A stretch of DNA of 64,000 nucleotides, from assembly GCF_000732485.2 (NCBI RefSeq), contig NZ_JAQV02000019.1, positions 62,001-126,000 on the forward strand. The letters are read 5' to 3'. Positions 9,170-17,866 of this stretch are shown piece after piece; position 1 is the stretch's first letter, and the number at the start of each line of letters is the position of its first letter. The stretch is from Bacillus sp. SJS (GTDB taxonomy: Bacteria > Bacillota > Bacilli > Bacillales > Bacillaceae). The notes under the pieces are model-generated. The model was not told the DNA's origin. It saw nothing but the letters and a program-made list of their open reading frames with translations, and made no database searches. Made by a program: the position numbers and the translations under genes.

Positions 9170-9183
9170 TGTTAACGCTTTCA
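9170..9183 (+). promoter_or_regulatory. Candidate cre (CcpA) site upstream of sugar ABC operon
   Basis: TGTTAACGCTTTCA fits the Bacillus catabolite-responsive element consensus TGWAARCGYTWNCW with one mismatch. It lies 64 bases upstream of the substrate-binding protein start, where CcpA would repress this sugar uptake operon in glucose. Inferred from the motif alone. Confidence 0.5.
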
Positions 9184-9246
9184 AACCGGGACCTTCAGCA
9201 TATAATTGAGCTGTAATCATACAAAATCAGTTCAGGGGGTTTACAA

Positions 9247-10368
9247 ATGAACAAATTTTTTAAAGCGTTTTCATCGCTGATGGTTCTTATGCTGTTTGTC
9301 GGGATGCTTGCAGCGTGCAACAGTAAAAGCACTGGCGGTGGCGGCGGTGGCAAGGGAGTCGACGTAGGAATCGTATTGCCTACAAAAGATGAGCCAAGAT
9401 GGGTACAGGATGAGCAAAGATTTAAGGAAGCGTTAAAAGATTCAAAATATACAACAGAAATTCTTTTCAGCCAAGGTTCTTCCGCTAAGGAAAAAGAAAA
9501 CGTTGAAACATTGCTGAACAAAGGAATCAAAGTTCTAATCATCAGCCCGCAGGATGGCGACGCGGCTGCTGCTGCTGTAGAAGCGGCTAAGAAAGATGAT
9601 GTAACAGTTATCTCCTACGATCGTCTGATCACAAACACGGATGCAGTAGACTACTACGTAACATTCGACAGCCTGGCTGTTGGTGCAGCTCAGGGACAAT
9701 ACTTAATCGACCATGCAAAAGGCAAAGGAACTCCATTGTACCTGTATGCCGGAGCAGCGTCTGACAACAATGCGTTCCTATTCTTCCAAGGTGCCTGGAG
9801 CGTTCTTCAGCCGAAAATCGCTGACGGAACATTCAAGGTGGCAAACTCAAGCGAAGCAGAAGCCCTGAAGGATACAGCTGAGCTTTCCCGTGACCAATTG
9901 AGCAAAATTCTTGGCCAGGTAACAACGAACTGGGATCCAAGCGAAGCGAAAAACAAAGCGCAAACTCACTTGACTGCAGCTAAAGCTGACATGAAGGGCG
10001 ACGTTGCGGTACTTGCTCCAAACGACGGAACAGCTCGTTCCATCGCAGATGTATTCGGTTCTGACGGAGACGTGAAAAGCTTTGTAATCACGGGTCAGGA
10101 TGCAGAGAAAGCTTCCATCCAATACGTAATTGACGGCAAGCAATCCATGACCGTATTCAAGGATGTTCGTACACTCGTGAAAGATGCGATGGGTATGGCA
10201 GTTGAAATCCTTGACGGCAAAAAACCTGAAACAACAGGTGACTACGATAACGGCAAGAAAAAAGTAAACGCTAAGCAAACCGACGTCATTGTCGTAGATA
10301 AAGAAAACGTGAAAAAGGAATTGATTGATTCCAAGTACTACGAAGAGAAAGAATTCTCAGGTCTGTAA
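9247..10368 (+). CDS. chvE: Sugar ABC transporter substrate-binding lipoprotein (ChvE/XylF-like)
   Basis: 373 residues. Lipoprotein signal with lipobox LAAC (C24), then a glycine-rich linker and a periplasmic-binding-protein type 1 fold (DVGIVLPTKDEPRW, VLIISPQDGDAAAAAVEAA, VISYDRLI, ITGQDAEKASIQYVIDGKQSMTVFKDVR). This matches the multiple-monosaccharide binding protein group (ChvE) that captures xylose, arabinose, galactose or glucose for the MmsAB importer. It heads the operon; a hairpin follows the stop and the ATPase gene starts 84 bases on. The exact sugar is not readable. Confidence 0.85.
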   Translation: MNKFFKAFSSLMVLMLFVGMLAACNSKSTGGGGGGKGVDVGIVLPTKDEPRWVQDEQRFKEALKDSKYTTEILFSQGSSAKEKENVETLLNKGIKVLIISPQDGDAAAAAVEAAKKDDVTVISYDRLITNTDAVDYYVTFDSLAVGAAQGQYLIDHAKGKGTPLYLYAGAASDNNAFLFFQGAWSVLQPKIADGTFKVANSSEAEALKDTAELSRDQLSKILGQVTTNWDPSEAKNKAQTHLTAAKADMKGDVAVLAPNDGTARSIADVFGSDGDVKSFVITGQDAEKASIQYVIDGKQSMTVFKDVRTLVKDAMGMAVEILDGKKPETTGDYDNGKKKVNAKQTDVIVVDKENVKKELIDSKYYEEKEFSGL

Positions 10369-10384
10369 AAACTTAAACACCAGG

Positions 10385-10418
10385 CGGAATAGTGGTAGAG
10401 CTTTCTATCACTATTTCG
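10385..10418 (+). other. Intercistronic hairpin after binding-protein gene
   Basis: CGGAATAGTG and CACTATTTCG pair over ten bases with one wobble. There is no T-run, so it is more likely to protect the 3' end of the abundant binding-protein message than to end transcription; such hairpins are common after the first gene of ABC operons. Confidence 0.55.
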
Positions 10419-10452
10419 TGATTGTATCAGCTGTTTTGTTAAGGGGGATCAC

Positions 10453-11976
10453 ATGATGAGTGAACACATTCTGGAGATGAGACAGATCTCCAAGCATTTT
10501 ACAGGCGTCAAAGCACTCGACAATGTCAACTTCAAGGTGAGGAAAGGCGAGATTCACTTCCTCGTCGGTGAAAACGGTGCGGGGAAATCCACGCTGATGA
10601 AGGTGCTCAGCGGTGTGTATCCATATGGAACATATGATGGAGACATCGTCTATGAAGACAGTGTGCAGCAGTTTAATAAAATCAATGACAGTGTGAACGC
10701 AGGCATCGCCATCATCTATCAGGAGCTTGCGCTGTTTCCGGATCTCACAGTCTATGAAAATATCTTTGCCGGGAACGAAGTTAAAAAGGGTGGAGTCATC
10801 GACTGGAACGAGACAATCGTCGAAGCGAAGAAAATGCTTGCGAAGGTCAAGCTTGATGTAACACCTGATACCTTAATCAAGGATCTTGGCGTAGGAAAGC
10901 GGCAGCTTGTGGAAATTGCGAAGGCACTGAGCAAGGATGTCAAATTGCTCATTCTCGATGAACCGACCGCGGCACTGAATGAAGACGATAGTGAAAACCT
11001 TCTCGAGCTTCTGTGTGAACTGAAAAAGCAGGGCATTACATGTATCATGATTTCGCACAAGTTAAAAGAAGTGATTTCCATTGCCGACCAGGCTACGGTT
11101 CTCCGTGACGGCCAAACGATTTGTACATTGGACGGCCCTTCAGGACAGATTACCGAAGCCGCGATTATCAAAAACATGGTCGGCCGGGCCATTGATGATA
11201 TTTATCCGAAGCGTCCAAAGAAAGCACCGGGTGAAACGATCCTCGAATTATCGAATTGGTCCGCCTATGATCCGAAATTGGGCCGAAAGGTAATCAAGGA
11301 TGTGGACCTGCATGTAAAGAAAGGCGAAATCGTCGGGCTTGCAGGATTGATGGGATCAGGGAGGACCGAGCTTGCCCTCAGTATTTTCGGGAATGCCAAG
11401 TCCTATAAATTAGAAGGAAACTTGAAGCTCAACGGAAAGGCTGCGAACCTGAAGCATACGAGTGACGCCATTCGCGAAGGGATCGCCTATGTAACCGAGG
11501 ACCGGAAAGGGGACGGCCTGTTCCTGATCCAGGATATCAAGAACAACATCACTGCCGCCAACCTGAAAGGCATCTCCTCAAAAGGGGTGCTGAACAACAA
11601 CGAAGAGATCAAGATCGCCGATCATTATAAAAAATCCCTTCATATTAAAACGTCTTCACTCGAGCAATTGGCCGGCAACCTGAGCGGGGGGAACCAGCAG
11701 AAGGTGTCTCTCGGCAAATGGCTGTTTGTCGGACCGAAGCTGCTCATTCTCGACGAACCGACGCGTGGAATCGATGTCGGAGCGAAGTTTGAAATTTATT
11801 CGGTCATGAACGAACTCATTAATGAAGGCATGAGCATCATCATGATCTCATCCGAGCTCGGTGAAGTGCTTGGGATGAGCGACCGGGTGTATGTTATGGC
11901 TCAAGGCGCCATCAAAGGCGAGCTCGCCATCGAAGAAGCCGATCAAGAAAAAATTATGCAGCTTGCGACGCAATAG
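10453..11976 (+). CDS. mmsA: Multiple-monosaccharide ABC transporter, duplicated ATPase subunit
   Basis: 507 residues with two fused ABC domains, as in all sugar importers of the MglA/XylG class. Domain 1 has Walker A GENGAGKST at 39-47 and Walker B LLILDEPTAAL. Domain 2 has the usual degenerate Walker A (GLMGSGRTE), the signature LSGGNQQK and LLILDEPTRGIDVG. It powers sugar uptake with the permease that starts 13 bases downstream. GGGGGATCACATG serves the start; a second ATG three bases later is equally possible. Confidence 0.9.
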   Translation: MMSEHILEMRQISKHFTGVKALDNVNFKVRKGEIHFLVGENGAGKSTLMKVLSGVYPYGTYDGDIVYEDSVQQFNKINDSVNAGIAIIYQELALFPDLTVYENIFAGNEVKKGGVIDWNETIVEAKKMLAKVKLDVTPDTLIKDLGVGKRQLVEIAKALSKDVKLLILDEPTAALNEDDSENLLELLCELKKQGITCIMISHKLKEVISIADQATVLRDGQTICTLDGPSGQITEAAIIKNMVGRAIDDIYPKRPKKAPGETILELSNWSAYDPKLGRKVIKDVDLHVKKGEIVGLAGLMGSGRTELALSIFGNAKSYKLEGNLKLNGKAANLKHTSDAIREGIAYVTEDRKGDGLFLIQDIKNNITAANLKGISSKGVLNNNEEIKIADHYKKSLHIKTSSLEQLAGNLSGGNQQKVSLGKWLFVGPKLLILDEPTRGIDVGAKFEIYSVMNELINEGMSIIMISSELGEVLGMSDRVYVMAQGAIKGELAIEEADQEKIMQLATQ

Positions 11977-11989
11977 GAGGTACTATTCA

Positions 11990-13162
11990 ATGAACTTTTT
12001 CCGTGAAGCCAGAACGCTAATCAGTGAAAACATTCGTGACTACGGCATGTACATCGCCTTATTCGCTATTATTCTAACATTCTCCGTCATGACGGATGGA
12101 CTCTTCATGTCCTCCCGGAATATCAGTAATCTGATTGACTCCGCCGGTTATATCGCGGTGCTTGCGGTCGGAATGACCCTCGTCATCGTCATTCGCCACA
12201 TCGACTTATCGGTCGGTTTCGTCGCAGGTTTCCTCGGCGCCATCGTCGCGATCATGCTGACAAAGGCAGGAATGCCGATGCTGATCGTCATTCCGCTTAT
12301 CCTGATCCTAGGGATCGTTGTCGGACTATTTAACGGTCTGCTCGTTGCCCAAATTGGAATCCCGTCATTCGTCGCAACGCTTGCCGGAATGCTGATCTTC
12401 AGGGGAGCGCTCCTTCAGGTAACGGAGAAAACCGGTACGATCATCATTCAGGATGATGCATTCAATGCCATCGGGAACGGATACATCCCATCCCTGCTGG
12501 AAGTAGGCGGACTGCATGTGCTTTCCCTGTTAGTAGGTCTTCTCGGCATTCTGTACTTGATTTACAGCGAAATCAAAACACGCCGGAACAAAGTGAAATA
12601 CGGATTCGAAGTGACGTCATTCGGAATCTTTATCCTGAAACTCGTCTTCATTTCCGCCATTGTTGCCTATATTACCTGGATCCTTGCAGGCTACAACGGT
12701 TTCTCATGGACAGTCATTATCATGCTGCTCGTTGTGATTGTGTATCACTTCCTGACAACGAAAACCGTACTTGGCCGCCACATCTATGCGGTCGGAAGCA
12801 ACCCGGAAGCGGCGCATTTGAGCGGGATGAACGTCAAGAAAATCACATATATCGTTTTCGGTTCCATGGGAATGCTCGCTGCCCTGTCCGGAATCCTGTT
12901 CACCTCCCGTCTTCAATCCGCGACAACGACAGCCGGAACGCTGTTTGAGCTTGATGCCATCGCGGCAGCCTATGTCGGCGGTGTCTCCTCTGCAGGGGGA
13001 GTCGGAAAAGTAACGGGTGCGATCATCGGGGCAATCGTTATGGCTTCCCTCACAAGCGGGATGAACCTGCTTGGTGTCGGAATCTCCTACCAGTACATGA
13101 TCCGCGGCGGCGTACTCGCTGGAGCGGTAATCTTCGATGTCATGACAAGGAAAAAACGCTAA
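11990..13162 (+). CDS. mmsB: Multiple-monosaccharide ABC transporter permease
   Basis: 390 residues with about nine or ten hydrophobic helices and the BPD_transp_2 signature (GMTLVIVIRHIDLSVG; LGRHIYAVGSNPEAAHLSGMN, the ATPase-coupling loop). It resembles the long permeases of the ChvE-MmsAB type, with an extra helical insert near 190-260. The start is ATG 11990 after TAGGAGG that overlaps the mmsA stop; a longer upstream frame only reads mmsA in another phase. Last gene of the operon before a strong terminator. Confidence 0.9.
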   Translation: MNFFREARTLISENIRDYGMYIALFAIILTFSVMTDGLFMSSRNISNLIDSAGYIAVLAVGMTLVIVIRHIDLSVGFVAGFLGAIVAIMLTKAGMPMLIVIPLILILGIVVGLFNGLLVAQIGIPSFVATLAGMLIFRGALLQVTEKTGTIIIQDDAFNAIGNGYIPSLLEVGGLHVLSLLVGLLGILYLIYSEIKTRRNKVKYGFEVTSFGIFILKLVFISAIVAYITWILAGYNGFSWTVIIMLLVVIVYHFLTTKTVLGRHIYAVGSNPEAAHLSGMNVKKITYIVFGSMGMLAALSGILFTSRLQSATTTAGTLFELDAIAAAYVGGVSSAGGVGKVTGAIIGAIVMASLTSGMNLLGVGISYQYMIRGGVLAGAVIFDVMTRKKR

Positions 13163-13172
13163 GAAACCGCAG

Positions 13173-13203
13173 GAGGGACTGAAAATAGTCCCTCTTTTTT
13201 TCT
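13173..13203 (+). terminator. Terminator of sugar ABC operon
   Basis: GAGGGACT and AGTCCCTC form a perfect eight-base stem followed by seven T. Confidence 0.85.
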
Positions 13204-13250
13204 TGTTTTTGTAGATGGCTGGATGTGGGTTGGTATATGATTAGGAAGAA

Positions 13251-13325
13251 GGGAACGCTTTCATTCAAGGGGATACAGGACTTAAGACGGAAAAATCGAA
13301 TCGATTATTTAGATAACGCTTACAT
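13251..13325 (+). promoter_or_regulatory. Two AACGCTT motifs upstream of response regulator
   Basis: GGGAACGCTTTCAT (13251-13264) and GATAACGCTTACAT (13312-13325) share the AACGCTT(T/A)CA core with the candidate cre site at 9170. They match the cre consensus less well and might instead be binding sites shared by the regulator and the ABC operon. Confidence 0.35.
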
Positions 13326-13356
13326 ATAGAAAATAAACAGCAGGGAGTGGATGGGG

Positions 13357-14892
13357 ATGATCAGGCTCCTGATTACGGATGATGAACAGATTGAGCGCGA
13401 TGGGATGCAGCTCATCTTAACAAAGAACTTTCCGGAGCTCATCATCGAGCAGGCAAGAAACGGGAACATGGCCGCTCAGATGGCGAAAGAGTTTAAGCCG
13501 GATCTGATTCTAATGGATATCAAAATGCCGGGGATGAACGGGCTGGAGGCTGTAGAACAAATTGCAGCGGACGATCCAGGCATCAAATTCATCATGGTTA
13601 CCGCCTACGATACGTTTGACTTCATGCGTCAGGCCATTAAATTCGGGGTAAAGGACTACCTGCTGAAGCCAAGCAAGGCGGCCGACATCGTCATGACGAT
13701 CGGCAAAGTCCTGAAGGAAATCGAAGAAGAAAAAAAGTCGCTTGAAAGCAGCCGGCAGGAGATGCAAAGCACCCGGTCACTCGTTGAAACGGATGCCGTC
13801 ACCCAGCTGCTGTTCCACCACGTCCATGATGTACGCGTGGACCAATTGATTGAAATCCTCGACATCCAGTCGGCAGACGAGATGTTCGCGATGATCGTCC
13901 TGCTTCCAGATGGAGAGGACCATTTCTATCCCCTCGTCAAAGAAAAAGTCAGGCAGACCGGAAGCGGCTGGGTCGGGGCATTAAATGGCAACCAGCTCCC
14001 GGTGATCCTCTTCAGGAAACCGGGCCAATCGTTCCGCGCGCAGGCCTCAACCCTCGCCCGGGACATTCTCTCCATCGCGAAATCAGGAGCGCAGGACCAC
14101 TGGTTCGTCGGAATCGGAAACGTATATGGGTCCCTTGACCAAATCAGGCAGTCCTATAAGGAAGCACTCATGGCGGCCATGGATACGGCGGTCCCGTCCA
14201 AATTCCGGTTCTATTCCGATGTACCGGTCACAGGGGACTTAAGCGAAGAACCATTCGCCGACCAGCAGGAAAAAGAACTGTCCGACCAGGTGCGCCGCGG
14301 AGAGTGGCAGCAGGTACGGACAAGGCTGATGAATCTCATCCAGCACTACGAAAACAAAGGAACCGACCTGCTCCAAAGCCAGCAGCGCATGCTCGAAGTA
14401 CTCTGGATCGGATCCCGTGTCATGAGGGAAATGGGCATCGAAACCATCACCCCCCTCTATTCCTACCAAACGTACCAGTACCGCCAGCTGCGCTCCGAAA
14501 CCGACGCCCTGCTCGACAGGATGAAGCAAACCTATGCCAGCCACAACAAACGAACCGAAGCCGACACCATCCACCAAATCAAACAATACATCATCGACCA
14601 CTCAAACGAAGACATGTCCCTGGACACCCTGGCCACCAAAGTGGGCCTTAGCCCGATTTACATCAGTAAAATGTTCAAAGAAAAACTCGGCATCAACTAC
14701 ATCGACCTGTTAACTGAATGCCGGATTGAAAAGGCGAAGAAGCTGCTGGGGAATCCGGAGAAGAGCATTAAAGAAATTACGTATGAGGTCGGGTATCATG
14801 ATCCGAATTATTTTAGTAAGGTTTTTAAAAAGGTTTGCAGGGTGTCGCCGAAGGAGTATCGGAAGGAAATAATTGGGAAAGCGAATTGGTGA
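13357..14892 (+). CDS. YesN-type response regulator (receiver + AraC HTH)
   Basis: About 511 residues. The receiver domain (1-125) is intact: LLITDDEQ acidic pair, phospho-acceptor Asp in LILMDIKMPG, and KDYLLKP lysine. A long middle region follows, and the C-terminal 100 residues carry an AraC-type double HTH (LATKVGLSPIYISKMFKEKLG; EVGYHDPNYFSKVFKKVCRVSPKEYR). Such regulators normally pair with a YesM-like sensor kinase to induce a neighbouring sugar transporter; no kinase gene is here. ATG 13357 sits nine bases from GGGAG; 13351 is the alternative. The AT-rich island begins immediately after its stop. Confidence 0.87.
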   Translation: MIRLLITDDEQIERDGMQLILTKNFPELIIEQARNGNMAAQMAKEFKPDLILMDIKMPGMNGLEAVEQIAADDPGIKFIMVTAYDTFDFMRQAIKFGVKDYLLKPSKAADIVMTIGKVLKEIEEEKKSLESSRQEMQSTRSLVETDAVTQLLFHHVHDVRVDQLIEILDIQSADEMFAMIVLLPDGEDHFYPLVKEKVRQTGSGWVGALNGNQLPVILFRKPGQSFRAQASTLARDILSIAKSGAQDHWFVGIGNVYGSLDQIRQSYKEALMAAMDTAVPSKFRFYSDVPVTGDLSEEPFADQQEKELSDQVRRGEWQQVRTRLMNLIQHYENKGTDLLQSQQRMLEVLWIGSRVMREMGIETITPLYSYQTYQYRQLRSETDALLDRMKQTYASHNKRTEADTIHQIKQYIIDHSNEDMSLDTLATKVGLSPIYISKMFKEKLGINYIDLLTECRIEKAKKLLGNPEKSIKEITYEVGYHDPNYFSKVFKKVCRVSPKEYRKEIIGKANW

Positions 14893-14954
14893 GCAAGAAT
14901 AATGATATAGATACTTTTATTTCCAAATTCCATAATGGCTAGGTGAATAACTAT

Positions 14955-15230
14955 ATGAATAAAATCAAATGGGTTAATGAAATTCAAATTTCATTAGAAT
15001 TATTAGGTGGAAAAGGTAAATTGTCAGAAATATATAATGAAATTGAAACTAGAAGTAAAATTGACTTAAGTGCGTATGTTGATTGGAGATCACAGATTAG
15101 GAAAAATATATACTTACACTCTAGTGATTGTGATATATATATGGGAATACCAGGAGATAAAAAAGATATTTTCTTCTCAGTAGAAGGAAAAGGAAGAGGG
15201 ATATGGGGGATAAGGAATTTTAACAAATAA
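14955..15230 (+). CDS. Small winged-helix-like protein
   Basis: 91 residues. The pattern ISLELLGGKGKLSEIYNEIE, WRSQIRKNI, SSDCDIY and GKGRGIWGIR is the one I associate with the winged-helix domain often fused to HNH or Mrr-type nucleases in defence loci; here it stands alone with no nuclease part. It may be a DNA-binding regulator of the island or a truncated fusion. I prefer ATG 14955 (GGTGA nine bases upstream) over GTG 14943. It is followed after 28 bases by another small gene. Confidence 0.6.
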   Translation: MNKIKWVNEIQISLELLGGKGKLSEIYNEIETRSKIDLSAYVDWRSQIRKNIYLHSSDCDIYMGIPGDKKDIFFSVEGKGRGIWGIRNFNK

Positions 15231-15258
15231 TTTTTTTGAAATGCGAGAAGGAATAAAT

Positions 15259-15504
15259 ATGGCTAAAGCAATAACGAGTAAATTTGCAAAATGGCCTGAG
15301 CAAATAACAGATCACATAGTTAAGCACCAAAACGAGATTGGAGACGATTATCCGTTAGAAAAGGTAATTTATATTTGTGAAGATAATATTCCATTGTATG
15401 ATGATGGTGATAAAACCATAAATGCGTGGAATGAAATTAGTGTTCCGATATTGATAATGAGTACAGTCACGTTTAGAAATAAATATAAAAGATATTTGAA
15501 ATGA
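15259..15504 (+). CDS. Small hypothetical island protein (81 aa)
   Basis: 81 residues, no signal peptide or membrane segment, acidic centre (CEDNIPLYDDGDKT). The ATG at 15259 follows GAGAAGGA; an in-frame ATG at 15241 overlaps the ribosome site. I do not recognise the family. It appears co-transcribed with the winged-helix gene and ends at a terminator, so the pair is a unit separate from dptF. Confidence 0.5.
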   Translation: MAKAITSKFAKWPEQITDHIVKHQNEIGDDYPLEKVIYICEDNIPLYDDGDKTINAWNEISVPILIMSTVTFRNKYKRYLK

Positions 15505-15512
15505 GGAAACAT

Positions 15513-15552
15513 ATTCTGAATATCCATTAAATGTGGTTATTCAGGATTTTTC
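15513..15552 (+). terminator. Terminator of small two-gene unit
   Basis: ATTCTGAATA and TATTCAGGAT form a ten-base stem (one G-T wobble) followed by TTTTTCCCCC. Confidence 0.65.
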
Positions 15553-15646
15553 CCCCTAACAAAGGGTAATAATTTTATTTACTGATATACATTTAATGGA
15601 TTATAATTAAAATAGGAATTTAATCTTACATAGAAGGTGAATAGTT

Positions 15647-15832
15647 ATTAAAACAATAGAATTGGTTCTTATACCCCGTGCTAAAAGTTTTATTAAAGTG
15701 GAGTTATTTACGTTTAATGCTACTTTTTATGAGGCGTTTGGTTCATTTAAGCAAGAGAAAGTATATAAGCGAGCCGATAATAAAATAGATGCTATTAATG
15801 GTGTGATTAAAAAGCTTACTAATAATGTTTAA
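15647..15832 (+). pseudogene. Short reading frame lacking a standard start codon
   Basis: An AGAAGGTGA ribosome site sits seven bases before ATT AAA ACA, after which 61 codons stay open and read like a real protein (IELVLIPRAKSFIKVELF...). Either ATT is used as a rare start or an ATG has mutated. The sequence downstream to 15966 contains further open stretches in other frames, suggesting the remnant of a longer gene. Family not recognised. Confidence 0.35.
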
Positions 15833-16064
15833 GTTGGAGATTCTAAATTATTAAGCCAAGGACCAACAATTCTAATGTGTGTTCCTCATTGTTATTCCTC
15901 TTTATTTACATTCCTCAAAACAGACGATTCATTTCATGCTGAAATTCAGACAATTAAAGGATATTAATTAGATTTGAAGTTTCGTGCTTTTTCGACAAAA
16001 TACATAAATGCTTGCTGTTACTATGAAACCAACTAATAGGATATTTATACCGTATTTTAAATCT

Positions 16065-16079
16065 ATTATTATTATTATT
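16065..16079. repeat. ATT trinucleotide microsatellite in the dptF leader
   Basis: Five tandem ATT units end 21 bases before the dptF start, just ahead of its AAAAGGTGA/AGAGAGA ribosome site. The remaining 15833-16064 stretch is AT-rich; it must hold the operon promoter but no clear -35/-10 pair stands out. Confidence 0.6.
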
Positions 16080-16100
16080 TTGAAAAGGTGAAGAGAGATA

Positions 16101-17855
16101 ATGAACAATTTTGTTGCTTACTTGAATACTTTAAACAATGCTAATAGCTCCAATGAGAATGCTTTAGCAGAAGCTCAGATAACTAATAATTATTATAAAA
16201 AGTTCCACGTAGAAAGAAATTTGGGGTTTTATCTTGCAGAAAAGCTAAAGGAGAAACCTACATGCGTGATACTCACTGGACATGCTGGGGATGGTAAAAC
16301 TAGTTTAGTGTACCAAATTCTTAAATCACTAAAAATGATTGAAGAGGGCAGCAGTTTAAAAAAACATGAACAAAAATATTCTATCGAGTTAGAACGTGAC
16401 CTTTTATATATAAAAGATATGAGCGAGTTAATGGAGGAAAAACAATTAGAGTTATTAAGAAAGGCTATAAAGGGAAAAAAGGACGGGGTTTCTTCAATAG
16501 TGGTCTCCAATACTGGTCCTTTAATAAATACTTTCCGCCAATTAATTAAGATTGGACATATAAAAAATGTTTCTGAAGATATTGCGGAAATGAAGTTGCT
16601 AGAAGTAATGGATAAAAATAGTGGAGTAGAGATTACAGTTGGAGACAGTGAAATATTATTAATAAACATGGCTCGTATAGACAACGTAGTATTGGTACCC
16701 AAATTGATAGATCGTATAAGTTCTGATGAATTATGGGAAGGTTGTACAAACTGTCAAAAAGTAGATGCTTGTCCAATTTATAATAACTATAAATCAATTA
16801 AAGATAATAAAACAAATGTTAATTCTTTTGTCACAAGCTATTATCGTTGGTTATTTGAATTAGATAGAAGATTGACTGTTAGGCAAATACTTGCACAGTT
16901 ATCCTATTCGATGACTGGAAATTTGACGTGTAATGACGTTTCTGAATCATCAAGTTCAGAAATGAAATTTAGATACCACTTTAGTAATTTATTTTTTGGT
17001 TATAAAGGATTAGAGGTAAACGAGGAAGCTAGGCAAATTCGAGCGATAGAAGAATTGCAGGAACTCAACTTAGACAGTAAAGAGACAAAATATGATTATG
17101 ATTTTTTTGTTAAAAATGATTTCACTCATTTAACAGATTCAACAAAAGAAGTTGCTTTTGAAATATGGGATAAAAGAAGTCAAAAATATAGACTAAAACC
17201 AGTAGATTTTATGCAAACTGATGAACCTTATCAGTTAAGAAAGGCTATTCGTAGAATGAACTTTCTTTTCGGTAGATTCAATGAAGAAACTACAAATTAT
17301 TTACTCGACCAATTATTTTCACCTGTTTTTAGTAATTATATAAGCTATAGAAGCAAAAAAGTGACAGTAAAAGAAAAAAGAAATGTTAAAGCAACAATAT
17401 ATAAAGCTTTAAATTTTATTCTAGTAGGAACTCACCTTGAAAAAGATATGGGAAAAATATATCTTCCTTTACAAAGGCATGGCACAGGTAATCAAAATGT
17501 ACAATTATTGCTAGGGGAACTTAATGATAATGACATTAATGTAGATCAAGAGTATCTGGGATCAATATATGATGATGATGAGAGTCATTATGAAATAAAC
17601 CTTATATTTTCAAGTGGGAAAAAGTTTAAAATTCCTTTAATGTTATTTGATTACTTTAATCGAATTTCTTTGGGGGCAGTAACCACTAGCATAAACCCCT
17701 CCTTAAGTCATGGAATTGATACTATGAAATCTCAGCTGTTTAACGATTATAAGTATCGTGATGAGAATGAAATAATTAGATTACTCATTCATACTCTGAA
17801 TGGACCAAAATTAATTAAGCTGCAAATAGATCAACTGGAATTATTTGTAGATTAA
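16101..17855 (+). CDS. dptF: DNA phosphorothioation-dependent restriction protein DptF (DndF)
   Basis: 584 residues, normal length for DptF. A P-loop ATPase: Walker A GHAGDGKTS at 60-68, the HAGDGKT variant I associate with this family. A cysteine knuckle (C215, C218, C224 in CTNCQKVDACPI) follows, as in DptF homologues. In Dnd systems DptF works with DptG and DptH to restrict DNA that lacks phosphorothioate marks. It opens the eight-gene island cluster; dptG starts 11 bases downstream. Assignment rests on motif, size and gene order. Confidence 0.83.
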   Translation: MNNFVAYLNTLNNANSSNENALAEAQITNNYYKKFHVERNLGFYLAEKLKEKPTCVILTGHAGDGKTSLVYQILKSLKMIEEGSSLKKHEQKYSIELERDLLYIKDMSELMEEKQLELLRKAIKGKKDGVSSIVVSNTGPLINTFRQLIKIGHIKNVSEDIAEMKLLEVMDKNSGVEITVGDSEILLINMARIDNVVLVPKLIDRISSDELWEGCTNCQKVDACPIYNNYKSIKDNKTNVNSFVTSYYRWLFELDRRLTVRQILAQLSYSMTGNLTCNDVSESSSSEMKFRYHFSNLFFGYKGLEVNEEARQIRAIEELQELNLDSKETKYDYDFFVKNDFTHLTDSTKEVAFEIWDKRSQKYRLKPVDFMQTDEPYQLRKAIRRMNFLFGRFNEETTNYLLDQLFSPVFSNYISYRSKKVTVKEKRNVKATIYKALNFILVGTHLEKDMGKIYLPLQRHGTGNQNVQLLLGELNDNDINVDQEYLGSIYDDDESHYEINLIFSSGKKFKIPLMLFDYFNRISLGAVTTSINPSLSHGIDTMKSQLFNDYKYRDENEIIRLLIHTLNGPKLIKLQIDQLELFVD

Positions 17856-17866
17856 GGAGTGTATAA

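Noticed and set aside
11891-11989. N-terminal extension of the sugar permease
   Set aside because: It overlaps the ATPase gene in another phase; ATG 11990 has its own GGAGG site.
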